Source: Hyposmocoma kahamanoa (Eukaryota > Arthropoda > Insecta > Lepidoptera > Cosmopterigidae). From it: 64,000 nucleotides of DNA. The stretch spans positions 913,656 through 977,655 of the forward strand of contig NW_020653750.1 of NCBI RefSeq assembly GCF_003589595.1, read 5' to 3'. Within the stretch, counting starts at the first letter, position 1. Each line of letters starts with the position of its first letter. Of the stretch, positions 1 to 9,617 are shown in pieces. The notes beneath the pieces were generated by a model, which did not search any database, was not told where the DNA came from, and saw only the letters and a list, made by a program, of their open reading frames with translations. A program made the translations under genes and the position numbers.

Positions 1-66
1 GTCTATGTGTGGGTCCATGGCAGCCGTGACACAGGGTTTCCCTAATGCGAGGCTATGAGCGCGAAC
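1..66 (+). repeat. SINE-1 family, 3' part (truncated by window edge)
   Basis: Matches the 3' half of the SINE seen whole at 63357-63572: the stretch beginning GTCTATGTGTG, the CCATGGCA block, and the ACAGGGTTTCCCTA block. The (TTA)n tail is absent. Assigned only by comparison with other copies in this window. Confidence 0.6.
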
Positions 67-904
67 ACACAGCGTTAAAAAAAACTACAAACTACATCGA
101 AATTACAAAATCGCAGCATAAATGCAGTTGCGTACAATCACCACGAACTGCACTTGTTGTTGCAATGCTGTTGGAAGCAACACAGTTCGTGTGACTTTGC
201 CCTTAATGAATTTTAACGACTTAACATGCATTATGCAACACATACATAACCTATATTCACAACGTTAATGATTCTAGGAAATGAACATAGAATAACCGCT
301 ATTTTCATTTTCTCATTAACGGGTCACACAACACCGTCGGCGGCTTCTTTCCGGCAAAAATTCATGAATATTCATAGAGACGTTTCATTATTAAGGGCTT
401 TTGCAGACCTTTATAATCTTGTAACACTGAAATACTAGACAAAATGTATGTATACAATATAGTTACAGAGATGAGCTTATGAACGTTTGTACATGTATTC
501 ACATTATACGAGCATGTAAATAAACAATAGGTAAAGTACGTACGACGCAATACACCCATATCGAGACCATCTTATTTATAAATATATACTTTGATGACCT
601 CGGTACTGTAACTGGGGCGTAGCTCGGATTGCGTATCGAGAGGTACTTTTATGAACTGAAACTGGAATAATCTTCAAAACAAGGTTTATTGTACTTTTTT
701 ATATGCTTATAGTGTTGGGTTACATTTCGATATCTCAAGATGCCATTCTTTTCTCTTACTTCATTTTCAAAACATTCTAATTACAAAACTATTCATTCAG
801 CCAGTGATTCTACTCATAGAGTAGACCCTAGTCTACAGTATCTTGTAATGTAGGCGCTGGTTGAGGAGGTTCCGGAAGGTAGGATCAATTTGAAAATGAA
901 TTTT
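67..904. other. unassigned AT-rich stretch
   Basis: No recognisable gene or repeat. The only ORF above 60 codons (362-559, minus) is a low-complexity Tyr/Leu-rich frame of the kind expected by chance. Confidence 0.4.
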
Positions 905-1012
905 TGTAATTTTTTTTTATAACATCAAATGACGGGACGAACGAGTCGTGCGCCTGATAGTAAGCTACACGTTCCACTGCTACCAAAAGTTGCTCTGGTA
1001 GTCGTATGTACA
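905..1012 (+). repeat. retroposon family A, fragment
   Basis: Starts with a T-run and the family signature ACATCAAATGACGGGACG followed by TCGTGCGCCTGATAGTAAGC. It loses similarity near 1000. On the minus strand the T-run is the A-rich tail, so the element itself reads on minus. Confidence 0.6.
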
Positions 1013-1345
1013 GGAAATGCCCTGGTTTGAGATCCGGTAACTGTGTTGTTTGTGACATTATATACAGAGTTCTTTATTTTAATAGTTGACAGTACACACC
1101 AATAGGAAACTTTTACTATTTATTCATTTCTTTCATACTATATTTTACAAATCTTATGTATGACTCAGAACCGTATGCTCATGTGATTGATGTTGTAGTG
1201 TACAGAAATTGTGGAGTGTACAGCAAACATCGAGCTTTCGACCTAGTTTGATTTATAGACAGATGTGGCCCGTCGTATTGTGTACCAAATGCTACCTGGA
1301 AATATTTTGAGAATTAACCGTAGAAACCGTTGACTTGTGAAAATA
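1013..1345. other. unassigned stretch
   Basis: Nothing recognised. Confidence 0.3.
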
Positions 1346-1478
1346 ATAATAGTAACACACATACTCATAGGGAATATATACCACACTAGGGGAAACCCTT
1401 AGTCGCGGGTGCCCTAGACACACACATTGACAACCATCAATGACACCAAAACTCATGAGAGAAATAAATGTCAGTTGT
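1346..1478 (-). repeat. SINE-1 family, 3' part, minus strand
   Basis: Carries the inverted blocks CACACTAGGGGAAACCC, TCGCGGGTGCC and the trailing AACTCATGAGAGAAATAAATG seen in the full SINE-1 copies at 21.2 kb and 63.4 kb. The tRNA-like head is missing. The trinucleotide tail is reduced to a short AATAATAATA. Confidence 0.6.
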
Positions 1479-1649
1479 TTTTTCTGACTATTAAAATAAA
1501 CTAAAGGCGGACGACCTTTGACCCTCGTCAAGTTTTGAGGAATTGATTTTTTGTGACAACGGTATAAAATTTAGAATAAAACAAAAAAAAACCGATACAA
1601 ATTACCAAACCATAAAATGTCAACAAAATCAACATCTGTCTACCTACTA

Positions 1650-1962
1650 CCTAAGTTGATAAGTCCCATGTGCCTGTAATTCCAACAACATTTTTTCGTA
1701 TGATACCAATTGGCGCCTCATGGTAAGCGACACTACTGTCCATAACACTTACAGTGCCACTCAGAACTTTAAATCACAAAGACCTGAGGGTTACTGCCAC
1801 TGCATCCGTTACCTAAAGACATAAGTTGACTTTAAAACCCGAACCATGTAATACTCACTTTATTGCTTGGCGGCAGAAATAAGTAATGTGGCAGTATTTC
1901 CCTGGACGAATCCTTTCACAAGGAGCAGTACTGCTACTAAACTATTCCTATGTCCACCGTCC
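1650..1962 (+). repeat. retroposon family A, near-complete copy with partial duplication
   Basis: A short piece (1650-1687: AAGTTGATAAGTCCCATGTG) precedes a longer diverged copy (1692-1962) that runs from TGGTAAGCGACAC through GTGCCACTCAGAACTTTAAA to CTTTCACAAGGAGCAGTACTGCT. The order shows a rearranged or tandem pair. On the minus strand it would read from GCAGTAG to the A-rich tail. Confidence 0.65.
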
Positions 1963-2246
1963 TGCTCCATTATTAGATGCTAGCCATCATCTATAAGCAA
2001 TTACTCGTCGAGACCTAGGGTCTATTCCTATTCTCTGTCCGACATTCATTTGAAACACTTACTGTCAAATAAGTAATAACGTAATTTTATCGAGTATTCT
2101 CGTTCTACGTTCGTTGTTCTGCTATAAGTACTTAAGGAGTGAGGTAGTCTCCAGTGCAACTGGGACTGCAGCATTGAGGATTTACATAGTATACCCAATT
2201 TCAAGTCGATCGGTTAAGTGGAAGTAAATAAAAATTAATTCATTCA

Positions 2247-2740
2247 TCGAGTGTATAACCAGAAATAGAGACGAAATGTCATTCAATTTGTTTGAAAACT
2301 ATTCTGCCATTGGCCAGCCCGAATTCGAAACAATTGACGGGTGTTGTCAATTGATTTCACTTCAGATCTACAAGTTTAACTTGTGCTTTGCTATAATGGA
2401 CGAAGATTGAAAAATTACATAATTTAATATTTAATTCCCGACGAAATGTGATTCCGTTTGTTTTTTATTAGATGTTTTGCTGTTTTTTCCATACCACCGA
2501 ATGGAACAGCCCCCATAGTTAGAGATATTATCTTTATTATAATAAATTTAGAATATTGGTGGAATATACGGTGACGTACAGGTAGGTCAGTTGTAGGCGC
2601 GGTACTATTTCAGCTTTCTAATTTGTGATTACAGCGTAAACGAGAGTTGATATTTAAAAGTGATATCAGTACCATTTGACTGATGAGTTGCCAAGGATGG
2701 ATGGCCCTTATTTCGTCTCTATTTCTGGTTATATACTCGA
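2247..2740. mobile_element. 494-bp element with 31-bp terminal inverted repeats (TIRs)
   Basis: The first 31 bases (2247-2277, TCGAGTGTATAACC...ACGAAAT) and the last 31 (2710-2740) are inverted repeats differing at one position. Inside, ACGAAATGTGATTCCGTTTG near 2442 partly repeats the sequence just inside the left TIR. There is no ORF of note, so this is a non-autonomous DNA-transposon-like unit (MITE). No clear target-site duplication was seen, so the superfamily is unassigned. Confidence 0.7.
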
Positions 2741-3632
2741 GGATTTTGTGACTGTAGTACCTACACTAATTGGAAATAGAACTGATGGTCTTTAAACAAC
2801 TTAGCCGACGTTCAACGAATATAGCTAAGAGCTATCCTGATTAAATTAACTTGCGAATAAAATAAAACCGGTTTGAGATCAATCCGTTTGAATTGGAAAC
2901 TACGTTGCAGCAGAAAACATATAATAAACCACAGACATATATTTAAATGGATGCCGCAAGTGTACATATTTCGCGTGCCCAATGTAAGCTATAAACGCTT
3001 AGTTGCCGCTGCTACGCTTCAGGTCGCGCCCGACCGTCATCGTAGTTAAACATCAGTCGAAAACGCGAAAAATGCTTATTGTGCCAGTAGAAACTGCAAA
3101 AATACTGCAGCTGTGAGAAGATAAAGAGACAGTTACGTTTCCTTCCACAGTTATGTAATAGTTATGTAGTAATAAATATGCATAATTTATTTTTAAAACA
3201 AATATTTTCATTTTTAATGAATTTCGAGAAAACAAATATGCAAACGAGTGCCATGTTTTGGTCAAATTTTATGATTAGTGATGTTCAATTGACCGATTTA
3301 GGAAACAAAAAGGATGATGATTTTAATCAATCGCTTTAGTGTCCAAGTCTTAGAGGATGGAAAAAAAATAAAAGAAAGGAACTGCCCTAAGTACGGAATG
3401 AACTTGCATACCTAAACAAAAATTGAACGAACAAATGGCGGATTTCTTTAGTGTCGTACCATAATCTATCGATAAGTCATTATCGAAATGCAAACATTTA
3501 ATTAAAGATCAATATTCAATTTGGAAATATTTTAGGTTATATGGGAGTATCCGGGAATGTCACATGAAATTTTGAACATATTGTTTTGCGTTTACAAATA
3601 CTCAAATGTTATGAAAAGTGAACTTGCACAGA
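2741..3632. other. unassigned stretch
   Basis: No gene or repeat recognised; the 3053-3265 minus frame looks like chance. Confidence 0.3.
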
Positions 3633-3709
3633 AAAAAATAATATTTGTATTTTGAGACTATATATAATAAAAGATTATATATAGTCTCAAAATACAATTA
3701 TTATTTTTT
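3633..3709. repeat. long near-perfect palindrome (36-bp arms, 5-nt loop)
   Basis: Left arm 3633-3668 and right arm 3674-3709 are inverted repeats with a single mismatch around the loop AAAAG. Twenty-two innermost base pairs are perfect, including GTATTTTGAGACTATATA. It would extrude as a stable cruciform or fold as an RNA hairpin. It sits just 5' of the LINE reverse-transcriptase fragment starting at 3727, and a piece of it (TATAATAAAAGATTA) is repeated at about 3729. Confidence 0.85.
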
Positions 3710-3726
3710 ATTACAAATATTATTTA

Positions 3727-4287
3727 ATGTATAATAAAAGATTAGATAGAATAGAGAGAGAGAGAAAGAGTATATATATAATTAATTGTAGATGCAAGCC
3801 AATAGAAAGGGAAAAATGTGTTACTTATTTCGGTCTCAAAGTAGATGAATATTTTTCTTGGGCCACTCTTATAGATTTTAATTGTAAGAAGTTAAGAATA
3901 CTGTTGGGTAAATTCTATCACTTAAGTTTCAAAGTGCCAACCAGCACGTTAAAATGTTTGTATATGGCATTGGTGGACTCCATACTAAGTTATGCCCTTG
4001 ATAGCTATGGACTTACATTTAAAACATAAATTGACAGGCTAGAGAATATATAATTAAGTTTTTAAAACTTCTTGTAAACCAAAAAAACAAAAGTTAAATG
4101 TAATGGTAACTATACTAAATTATTCAACATTTGTAAAATTCTTCCGATTAGTTTACACCATAAATATTTTCTGGCTGTCAATAACCATAGTGCAGAGTTG
4201 GGAACAACTATAATACAAGGTCGATGACCTCTGGTAAATTTGTAATCCCAAGAGTGACTAAATACTATGGAGATAGGACCTTAAAGA
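3727..4287 (+). pseudogene. LINE reverse-transcriptase C-terminal fragment (Jockey/CR1-like)
   Basis: The frame 3727-4029 encodes a typical RT thumb-region pattern: YFGLKVDEYFSW, then CKKLRILLGKFYHL, then STLKCLYMALVDSILSYAL. This fits non-LTR retrotransposons, where the block reads roughly YLGVxxDxxLSW...CKKL...ST...LxY.L....SYG. The frame stops at 4029, but further C-terminal sequence can be read with frameshifts: a KILPISLHHKY-like block near 4150 and IPRVTKYYGDRTLK at about 4243-4287. Similarity ends exactly where the minus-strand RTE element begins, so the RTE most likely inserted into this older LINE. Upstream RT motifs (FADD) are absent. The clade is not certain. Confidence 0.7.
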
Positions 4288-4684
4288 AACGTCATCATAC
4301 GACGCCCACTGCTGGGCATAGGCCTCCCCCAACGATCTCCACGACTATCGGTCCTGTGCTGCCCGCATCCATCGGCTTCCCGCGACCTCCACCAGATCGT
4401 CGGTCCACCTGGTGGGGGGCCTACCCACTGAGCGTCGTCCGGTGCGCGGTCGCCATTGAAGAACCTTTCCGCCCCAACGGCCATCGGTTCTCCTAGCTAT
4501 GTGCCCCGCCCACTGCCACTTCAGCTGAGCAATTCTTTGAGCTATGTCGGTTACCTTAGTTCTCCTACGGATTTCCTCATTTCTGATTCTATCACGCAGG
4601 GAAATACCGAGCATCGCTCTCTCCATTGCCCGCTGAGTGACCTTGAGCCTTCTTATGAGGCCCATAGTGAGGGACCACGTTTCT
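4288..4684 (-). pseudogene. RTE C-terminal domain, downstream of the insertion
   Basis: The frame within 4345-4752 resumes with ETWSLTMGLIRRLKV and RAMLGISLRDRIRNEEIRRR, then IAQLKWQWAGHIARR and RPPTRWTDDLVEVAGSRW. This is the conserved C-terminus of lepidopteran RTE proteins, ending in the short 3' end at about 4288. It is the direct continuation of the RT frame ending in SETWS on the other side of the inserted element. A related fragment is at 57630-57787. Confidence 0.85.
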
Positions 4685-4892
4685 CTGGCGTAAGCTAGGG
4701 CGGCCGGGCGGCGTCGTGGTGAATGTTCACTGATCCCACGGCACCGACTCAACCGGCGAGAGGGAAACCCGGGGGGGTTTTAGTGGGGTAGGCCCTCCAG
4801 TCTGGAGGGAGAGTCCCCACATAACCCCTGAGTCTCCCTGGGCTCAGGGGTATCCATAAAGATTTCCCCCCGTAAAAAAAAAAAAAAAAAAA
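4685..4892 (+). mobile_element. R1-like retrotransposon 3' tail inserted into RTE, with 13-bp TSD
   Basis: The 208-bp insert ends in an A-run (4874-4892) and is flanked by GGACCACGTTTCT at 4672-4684 and 4893-4905, an exact 13-bp duplication of RTE coding sequence. The insert carries GGGGGGGTTTTAGTGGGGTA, CTCCAGTCTGGAGGG and CCCCACATAACCCCTGAG. The same blocks occur in the minus-strand copy at 46800-46965. Such blocks are known from 3' ends of R1-type LINEs in Lepidoptera. It is a 5'-truncated retroposed tail or a SINE sharing that tail. Confidence 0.8.
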
Positions 4893-5534
4893 GGACCACG
4901 TTTCTGATCCATATGTGATCACTGGCAACACACACTGGTCAAAGACTTTCATCTTGAGACATTGAGGTAATTTGGACGCAAAGATTTTTTGGAGTTTCCC
5001 GAACGCTGCCCATCCGAGCTGGATTCGACGAGAGATCTCTTTCTCAAAGTTGGACTTACCTAACTGGACTGTCTGCCCCAGGTATACGTAATGGTCAACA
5101 ACTTCGAGTGTAATGCTCCCAATTTTAACTGGAGCGGGTACAACATGGACATTCGACATGATCTTCGTCTTGTCCATGTTCATCTTAAGACCCACTCTTT
5201 GGGAAACACTACTGAGATCTGCGAGCATTGTGTTCAGGTCTCCCAAGATCTCAGCCATAAGAACTATATCATCGGCAAATCGAAGGTGTGTTAGGTACTC
5301 GCCATTGATGTTGATGCCAAGTCCTTTCCAGGCCAGAAGCTTGAAATTATCCTCCAACGCAGCAGTGAACATCTTTGGAGATATCACATCTCCCTGTCTC
5401 ACGCCTCGTTGCAGTTGGATAGGATTAGAGCTCTGATCCTGTAATCGGACTGACATAGTGGCATTTTTGTATAAGTACTTTAACACCTCTATATACCTAT
5501 AGTCTATTTGGCAACTTTGGAGAGACTGCAGCAC
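4749..5534 (-). pseudogene. RTE reverse transcriptase, palm to thumb
   Basis: The minus frame shows RT motifs in order: LQRGVRQGDVISPKMF (RT4 block) at residues 41-56, HLRFADDIVLMAE with the catalytic FADD at residues 86-89 (around 5268-5279), NMDKTKIM, and VYLGQTV. It ends VLPVITYGSETWS and then runs out into a poly-Phe stretch that is the A-tail of the inserted element read backwards. The start is not natural: the frame begins at WAVLQSL, joined directly to endonuclease-linker sequence near 5548, so the N-terminal palm including the first catalytic Asp is deleted. Confidence 0.9.
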
Positions 5535-5848
5535 CGCCCAGGTCTCGCGAACACCTTGGAGCCTTTGTTCCGCTCAATGGCCTCTTTAATACGCCTCGAT
5601 ATCTGCCTATTTAGCCGCCTGTAGTGACTTGCATCCTCTGAGTTCTGTAGCCTCATTTCATTTCCATGAGTTGAAGTGTTTTGTCGGAGAGTTTCTTTAT
5701 TCTGGTACGGTGGGTTTTGAAAAACTTGGACCCAACCGTACGGACAGTGTCCACCACCATGTTGTTTTGGATCGTCCACATCTATGCAGTTTTCGAGGGC
5801 TTCGAAGTGGTTTTGAAGTTCGAGCTGAAAGCTCTCGGGGTTTTGGAG

Positions 5849-6797
5849 TTATGCAGGTATTGGTCGGAGCGTAGACTCTATTAGTCGAGTTCCTTCCAGC
5901 CGGATATTGATATTCAATGTGCCTCGTACCAACCGGTGATCACTTCCTGTTTTAACGGTGTTGATCACAGAGACATCATTGAATATATGCTTTTTCGTCG
6001 ACATGATAAAGTCAATCTCATTTTTTATTTTGCCGTCCGGACTCATCCAGGTCCACTTACGAGTTGGAGATTTCCTGAAAAAGGTGTTCATCATATAGAG
6101 GTTCTCCTTTTCCATGAAATCAACCAACATCCGGCCTCTGGCGTTCCGTTGTCCAACTCCAAATTGCCCCACTCTCAGTTCATCACCGCAACGCTTTCCC
6201 AACTTTGCATTGAAGTCCCCCATAACAATCGTGTAGTGGGTTTTGTAGCTATGCATGGTTTTTGAGATCTCCTCATACATAGCCTCCACTTCGTCATCTG
6301 GGTGTGTCGAGGTCGGAGCATAAACCTGAATGACATTCAACGAATATCGTTTTGATATTCTGAGTATCAGGTATGCCACCCTGGTCGACACACTTCCGAT
6401 GGAAATCACGTTGTTAACAAGGGACTTGTGGACAATAAACCCGACACCGCCAAGGGACTGTTGGTCGCACTCCCGGTAGTACAGTAAGTTGCCGGATTAT
6501 CGAGTCCTCCCCCTCTCTTCGGACTTCAGATAGCCCAATGATATCCCAGCGTAACTTACTAATAGCTTCTTCCAATTCTGTGAGCTTTGCGTCGGTCCTC
6601 AATGTGCGCGTGTTGTAGGTTGCCAGGTCCAGTCGTCGTCGTTGATGGTAGCCGGGTCTCCCCCGGGGATTCTTCGCACCCCATGCCCTGTTTCCAAAGC
6701 CGCTACCGTGACTAGGAAGAGCAGGACTGCCGGAGACTAGGGGGCCCAATTCTTTGGTGTGTGTATCATAGGGGGGGGGTAGTGCCATAATCGCCAC
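5849..6797 (-). pseudogene. RTE endonuclease domain (apurinic-type, EEP fold)
   Basis: Two abutting minus frames, 6414-6797 and 5849-6409. The first has LDLATYNTRTLRTDAKLTEL and IIGLSEVRREGE, the N-terminal metal-binding motif of exonuclease-endonuclease-phosphatase domains. The second has VYAPTS, the catalytic MGDFNAKLGK, then RMLVDFMEKENLYMMNTFF, WTWMSPDGKIKNEIDF and the terminal GSDHRLV motif. These motifs in this order define the RTE endonuclease that nicks target DNA to prime reverse transcription. A frameshift with local loss near 6410 and the lack of a continuous frame into RT show it is inactive. Host genomes often carry such pieces annotated as craniofacial development protein 2-like. 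Confidence 0.88.
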
Positions 6798-7016
6798 GCT
6801 TGGCAGGCGGGTTGGCGATCGCAGTTCTGGCCAAGATGGGTAGAAGACGCTGCTACCCGTCTTCTTCTGACAATTTGTTTCCTTAGTCGCCTTTTACGAC
6901 ACCCACAGGATAAGAAGGGGGTGGTGCTATTCTAGGCCGGCACCACACGGCACCGCTCGCCTTCACTCGGTCAGCTAGGCGAGTGACACTGAACGATGGC
7001 AAGGCAAGGCAAGGCA

Positions 7017-8012
7017 AATAGGCTGTCTATACGTTGGTATTGACCTTCACCCGGCAACGTTAGACCAACATGGTCTTTGTATTGCTGGCTTTATAAAATA
7101 AGAAGTTTTAGTAGTTCGAGTTGTCAGTGGGAAAAAATCGGAAACGAGTGGATAATTTTTGTTTTCAGGAACTGAGAATGCCTAGCAAATGAGTCTTGTT
7201 TAATCTAAATTAAATATAAAATTATTTACCAATAAACCTAATGATGGAATTGCATTATCATGTAATCTAGTTACATTCAAAGTTACGTTAAAATTTGACT
7301 CTTCAAAATGAAGCGAATAAATGAAGGTGGTCTTTTATTCAATGTTTATATTCGGCACTATTATACGGCGGTATGATTTCCAACCATCCTTTTTTCTTTT
7401 TTGATTTGTAGGTAAACTTGAAATAGTAAAAATAATAATAATAAAATAATAAAAACCACGTAGTCAATTCTTTTAATACCAGAATATCTATGTAATATAA
7501 TAATATGTAATATAATAATATGTGCGCTTCCAAGAACAACACTATCTCAAAATAATCGTTAACAACAATCATCAAAATATACAAACAAACAGGCAATCTG
7601 AAGAAACCAAAGCAAAATTTGGCAAGATTTATGAATAAAGTACTTAAATATGTCTAATTACATCTCTTTCATCTAAGTACTTCTCTTTGACAACCGTATC
7701 ATGTACCTCATGTACTGCGAAATGGACACGGTTGGCATTTAAGATGACGTTACGTATTTTCGATTCCCGTGTTTGACACAGACTAATGTAATGCTATCTC
7801 TTTTGGCTTAAGACGGCATGCAAGAGTTAAACAAAGACAATAACATGTTTATGTTTTCGACGTCGAAATGCATCATATACATATAACGTCTGATTGAACT
7901 TGATAACGTATAACATATGGAAACATGTCCTTAGTTTCCTTAGTCGAAGGTCCAAGTGGGATTCCCACATAGATATAGAAAAAAAGGGTAGATTTGGTAT
8001 GGGGGCGTGGTT
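7017..8012. other. unassigned AT-rich stretch
   Basis: No gene recognised. It includes simple (TAA)n near 7430-7450 and short TATAATAATATG duplications near 7495-7520. The 7339-7596 minus frame is a low-complexity Tyr/Leu frame. Confidence 0.3.
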
Positions 8013-8057
8013 CGTGTCGCCTCGACATGATCAAAATGATCATATCGAGGTGACACG
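8013..8057. repeat. hairpin with 21-bp arms and 3-nt loop
   Basis: The arms 8013-8033 (CGTGTCGCCTCGACATGATCA) and 8037-8057 are inverted repeats with two mismatches around AAA. It lies 66 bp upstream of a THAP-like ORF. It could be an abutting inverted terminus pair or a regulatory palindrome; no other copy was seen in the window. Confidence 0.8.
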
Positions 8058-8123
8058 CCTACAAACATCGCTACAGTGACATGGCGATCGTCGTACATAC
8101 AAGATCTCTCGTAAAACGTGAAA

Positions 8124-8285
8124 ATGCCAAGTTGTAGCGATGCACCTTGTAAAAATTGGAGTGAAAACAAAAATTTTACAACCAGTGAAACATTCCACCG
8201 GCTATTTGCATTTTTAGTTACTGTTTCTATTATAATTCAATGTTTTCTTTTTGTCGTTGTAGTTGACATTTCTAGACTCAAATAA
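8124..8285 (+). pseudogene. THAP-domain-like N-terminal fragment (53 codons)
   Basis: A short frame starting MPSCSDAPCKNWSENKNF, followed by TSETFHR. It resembles the start of THAP zinc fingers, which begin M-P-x-x-C-x(2-4)-C-x-N-R and soon reach a S/T-F-H-R-F-P block. Cys4 and Cys9 are spaced C-x4-C and FHR is present, but the Arg after Asn is Trp and the expected Pro and the distal Cys-His pair are missing. The rest is a hydrophobic, AT-rich tail without THAP features. THAP domains occur in host proteins and in P-element-type transposases; this could be a first exon or a transposon remnant. Assignment is by motif only. Confidence 0.4.
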
Positions 8286-8290
8286 GTGAT

Positions 8291-9193
8291 GTTTATTTAT
8301 GATGACTGATGTTTATCGACAATAAATTTTTACTGAAATGTTTGAATTTCTTATATGATTTGTAATTAAAGTCCCTAAAATATCGAAGCTAAAAGCATTC
8401 ACGTTTAAATGATTTCTTTTATTTTATTATTATTATTATTATCACTAAACATTTTATTTCGAGTAACTTTAACACAACTCATATTTCGGACAACCGTGTC
8501 AATTTCATGTCAATTTGTATGTTGCTGTTGCTTGAGAAAGAAAAATGTATGTGTATTATTGTTTTAGATAATTTAGATATTTAAAGTCCATTATACTCGT
8601 AGATTAAACGTAGAGTATTTTTAATTTTTAAGTTTTTCCAATGAGTTGGAAAGTAAAAGAATGAGAGATTGGATTGAAGTTGCAGGAAAATCGAAAAATT
8701 AGTTTTCTTATTATTATTTCTGACTTTGTTTAAATTTCCATAGCAAATGCATTTAAAAAATAAATCAAATAAAATCGGCTTTATTTTACATGTGCATGCA
8801 AAATAAATTAGAAACAATTATAGAAAATTACATAAATGCTTCATAAAAAAACAACAATTTAATTTATTAAATTCGCTGATGGTTCGAGTTTACTCTTCAC
8901 AATGACAGCTTCACCAACCCGCGGTAACGTATAATGGAAAACTGACACTGCTGACGATCGCCATATTTTTTATATTATTCTTATAAAACTGACACCAAGC
9001 CTAGTGGTCGCCGCTAAGAAAATAATAATAATTTATATTAATTTAATAATACACCAGTCCCAGTGTAGGTATAGTATAAAAAAATGGAACATTTTTTAAA
9101 TATTAAATGCCACACCACATGGTTTCCAACTATCGATTAGGTAAACCCACATCACTCGTTAAGTAGCGTCAATTTAAGGTTAATAAGATTAAC
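8291..9193. other. unassigned AT-rich stretch
   Basis: Contains a (TTA)n run at about 8425-8445 and otherwise nothing recognised. The minus frame 8581-8817 looks like chance. Confidence 0.3.
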
Positions 9194-9197
9194 AATT

Positions 9198-9613
9198 CAC
9201 GGAGCGGTTGCCATCCGCGCTCGCCTGTTGTGCTAGACAGTGGCATTAATTCAATACTTGCCAGTTTGTACGGGCACATAGCCGCCGCGGTTGCGGGCAC
9301 GAAACCGTTGCGATTGCGGAACGGACCGCGAAGTTAGTGGCAATTAACCGCGTAAAAAAAGTCGCGCGGTTAATAGAGAACTCACCCCGCGTGCACCCGC
9401 ACCACATTGCACCTGAACTGACCGCCAAAGTGCGCAGGCGATGACGGCCGCCAAGCGCGCAGGTGATCGCGTCTTGCGCAGTTCTACTAGTACCTCGCCG
9501 CGGCTACCGCGAGCAACCGTCACCACTACAGGCGTAAAACGCGCCGTGAAGTGTGCTACTGATTATACGTACTTAACTATTACATTCACGACGCGGGTGG
9601 AAACCGCTCCGTG
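9198..9613. mobile_element. GC-rich 416-bp element with about 21-bp TIRs (MITE)
   Basis: The left end CACGGAGCGGTTGCCATCC and the right end (inverted, CACGGAGCGGTTTCCACCC) form terminal inverted repeats with two mismatches over 21 bases. Both ends abut AATT (9194-9197 and 9614-9617), a possible 4-bp duplication, ambiguous because AATT is palindromic. The interior is strikingly richer in G+C than the flanks, with many GCGC/CGCG steps. The two minus frames inside (9246-9428, 9344-9526) are arginine-rich chance frames of GC-rich DNA. It is a non-autonomous DNA element; superfamily not assigned. Confidence 0.8.
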
Positions 9614-9617
9614 AATT

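Larger units (their letters stand above)
4288..7016 (-). mobile_element. RTE-clade non-LTR retrotransposon, decayed and interrupted
   Basis: Read on minus, the 5' end near 7016 has TTGCC tandem repeats, then a GC-rich leader with TGCCGGCCTAGAATAGCACC typical of lepidopteran RTE elements. Endonuclease and RT frames follow, then a short 3' end (GCCTATGCCCAGCAGTGGGC). The copy is broken by frameshifts, by an internal deletion at about 5540-5560 that removes the N-terminal RT part, and by an insert at 4685-4892. It lies within an older LINE fragment. No clear target-site duplication was found at its outer ends. Confidence 0.85.

Noticed and set aside
4224..4496. 90-codon ORF and overlapping frames 4281-4698
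   Set aside because: Only the first 22 codons (LINE C-terminus) are meaningful; the rest is antisense to the RTE protein.
9246..9526. two Arg/Ala-rich minus ORFs
   Set aside because: Lie entirely within the GC-rich TIR element; composition-driven frames.
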